Assembly (NCBI GenBank): GCA_013398275.1 | Contig: VZSE01000552.1 | Location: 186,001 to 250,000, forward strand | Direction: 5' to 3' | Length of the DNA: 64,000 nucleotides | Source of the DNA: Promerops cafer | Lineage: Eukaryota > Chordata > Aves > Passeriformes > Nectariniidae | Shown here: in pieces, positions 61,960 through 64,000 of the stretch | Numbering within the stretch: the stretch's first letter is position 1 | Layout of the letters: each line of letters opens with the position of its first letter | Made by a program: the position numbers and the translations under genes | The notes under the pieces: generated by a model | What the model was told of the DNA's origin: nothing | Seen by the model: the letters and a program-made list of their open reading frames with translations, nothing else | The model's database searches: none

Positions 61960-64000
61960 CACAATAACAGCTGTTAGTTACCCTGTGCAATCCTGACCTG
62001 CGCCCCACAAGTACGTACTGGTTTTGCTATCGACTGCAGAGCTACTCTTGGATTAGGCCATAAATAAAACACAAGTCAACCTAACATTTTCTTTGGGAAG
62101 TATTTTGTGTTTGTGCATCTCCATGTATGTATGTATTTTGTGCCTTGAAATAAAACATATGCTTCCCATTAACTTAAAGTATACTTCTGCTGTTGAGTAA
62201 CTTGCAAAACTTGTTCTCAGTCTATTTCTTTTTGTTGCTTTCTTTTTACTCGTGCTGTAAGAGTAGAAGTTTGTGGACTTTTCTAAGCAGTTGCTCTCTA
62301 TCACTTGAATTGGTGGCTCCAAATGTCCATGTAAATGTTTAGATTTCTGTCTGGACTTCTGAACATCAGTTGGAATTGTCATGAACTTGGCTCAGACCAT
62401 GACACCTAATTAAGAGCTGCTAAGTTGAGGTGGATGGGGGAGCGGAAGTTGTTCCCACCCCAGTACCAGGAGGAATGCTGCCCAGAAATCTGCAGCTTTT
62501 GCTGAGAATGGAATGCAGTCATTGTTAGCAGTTTATTGATTTGTGCCTCTTTCATGTTTGGCTTTCTGGTCATATTTCTTTGCTGGTGTATGTCATGATT
62601 TTAATTTGATTTTGTTATGGCCACTTTAAGGTAGTCTTTTAACTACACTGGGAGGTTATAACTATGATATCATTAGAAGCAAAAATTTAGGTTTAGTCAT
62701 TGTGGGAATCACTGAGCAAATGCTAATTTTCCTGTTAGTCATTTCCTAGTCTATAAAACTTTTAAATTATATGAGATTTTGTACAATGGTGACTGCCATT
62801 CTGCTGCTCCTGTGTCTCTGTATATATCCAAAGAGAATGGATTATCCCTGATAGGTCTGTTCTTTAGCATAGCACACCAGATAATGTGCCATATAAATTA
62901 TTAACTGCCCATATAAATGGGTCCAAATTCTTCCCCATTCCTCTGTATAGCACAATGGAAAAAGGCAGTCAGTATAAGGTGATCTGTGGAGACTTCACTT
63001 GGAAGTAAATTCATCTACTCTGTTGTCTAAAATTGGGAGGTTTCTAGTATAGTAAACACCCAAAATCCATCGTGAGAAAGTAGCTACTTCAAATATATGA
63101 TCCCATATGAGCAAAGGCAGTGAAAACACACAGTGTAAATTATTACCTGGAGGCACCTTTTTCTGGGTGGTCACTACAGCAAGAGTCTTGATAAATAGCC
63201 AAGATACATCAATTTTAGAATATGTAGTTGAATGAAACAATCTCATTCTCTGTGTAGATGGCTTTTTACCATACTCATTCCCCACAGGTTGAGGCAATGA
63301 ATCTTGCAGCTGCCACAGCTCCAAAGGGCTAATGGCAAAATACATTTAAAGAAACAAATTCAAGTGATGACACTCCTTGCCTTCTAATAATGATGTTCCA
63401 AACACAGCCTCTGCCTCAGCAAGTTAATAAGTTGTAGGCACCAGAAGATGGGAGAGTATCTCGTAATTGACCCACTTAAACATTATGTGTTCTTAGTTTA
63501 TATCTCCAGTTATTTACCCCCCACCCCCCAAAATGAGCAAGGTTTTCAAATCCAGTCAAGTCACCCAGCCCCAATAACATCACAGAAGAAGATACTATGA
63601 ACAAAGTTCTGCCATCTTTACTTATTTCTTAAAAAGCATCTGGGTATTTACCAGTCATGAATCCTCTGTAGTCATTTGTATTTTCTGGCAAACTTAGTAT
63701 AAAACATCACCATACTGATTGTCCAGTGCTTTACATCTGCTTTGGATGAGGATAAGTGAAAATTACAAAAAGCAGCTGACATTTATATCTAGAAAAAAAA
63801 ATATTAATCGAGGCAAGAATGAAGAATAAATTTCAACACAGCACTGTGGGAATAAAAAGTAGGAAGTGAAGTTATTTTAGGGAGGACAAAAGAGAAGTCA
63901 CAGAGACAGAATGAGTAGCTAATACTTGAGATTTAGATCAGCAAGTGAGATAAAGCTAAATAAAAGATATTTCCTACAGTGGAGACAGGTGTTTGCCCAT
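61960..64000. other. Intergenic unique sequence to the window end
   Basis: AT-rich DNA with a C-run pair at 63517-63529. Open frames at 62053-62382 and 62995-63345 on the minus strand have no recognisable domain. No gene or transposable element recognised. Confidence 0.6.

Noticed and set aside
62053..63345. Minus-strand open frames of 109 and 116 codons near the window end, considered as KCNN2 exons
   Set aside because: Neither resembles the KCNN2 channel or calmodulin-binding region as I know it, and no canonical splice pair frames a plausible exon.
1..64000. CRISPR arrays, operons or other prokaryote-style systems
   Set aside because: The sequence is vertebrate. The short tandem repeats present are microsatellites, minisatellites or LTR-internal repeats without spacer structure.

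Overview
This window is vertebrate, and very probably bird, nuclear DNA. The evidence is several copies of the avian-type LINE CR1 with the diagnostic 3' end (CACAGAATCATAGAA-like when read antisense), intron and exon structure with a canonical 3' splice site, solo-LTR-like elements with TG...CA ends of the kind common in songbirds, and large AT-rich stretches with no coding signal. A passerine is the best guess. The family recognition is from memory and was not searched.

Only one host gene is supported. Positions 3200-3554 (+) form a terminal coding exon encoding the C-terminal part of a B30.2/SPRY domain, which I recognise as TRIM36, a microtubule-associated RING E3 ligase. Everything to its left (1-3199) is its last intron, most of it a sense-strand CR1 copy that stops about 130 bp before the splice acceptor. 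Everything after the short 3' UTR is intergenic. In vertebrates I know, the 3' side of TRIM36 faces a long gene-poor interval towards KCNN2, and in chicken this block is Z-linked. The roughly 60 kb gene-free tail fits that arrangement, but chromosome assignment is inference.

Layout: 1-3199 TRIM36 last intron with a full-length-like but broken CR1; 3200-3700 terminal exon and 3' UTR; 4588-5757 antisense CR1; 5851-5910 exact 3 x 20 bp tandem repeat; 8744-12522 long antisense CR1 reaching into ORF1, split by a nested solo LTR (8824-9236); 12523-19750 unique AT-rich DNA; 19751-20728 a near-identical tandem pair containing an N gap, probably an assembly artefact, over a CpG island; 22550-22990 a second GC-rich patch; 23191-23216 a perfect short inverted repeat; 33851-34287 and 36172-36736 solo LTRs, the second carrying a compound trinucleotide microsatellite; 36737-52814 mostly unique DNA; 52815-52980 a CR1 tail; 56082-56540, 57717-58165 and 61055-61959 three further LTR-like elements of other families; the rest unique AT-rich DNA.

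No operon, CRISPR array, tRNA gene or new coding system is visible. The many open reading frames of 60-250 codons in the intergenic part lack recognisable domains and lie in repeats, GC-rich DNA or random sequence. The most useful observations are the probable false duplication, the nested and internally rearranged retroelements, candidate CTCF-like sites in the CpG-rich patch, and a faint 5S rRNA-like relic.
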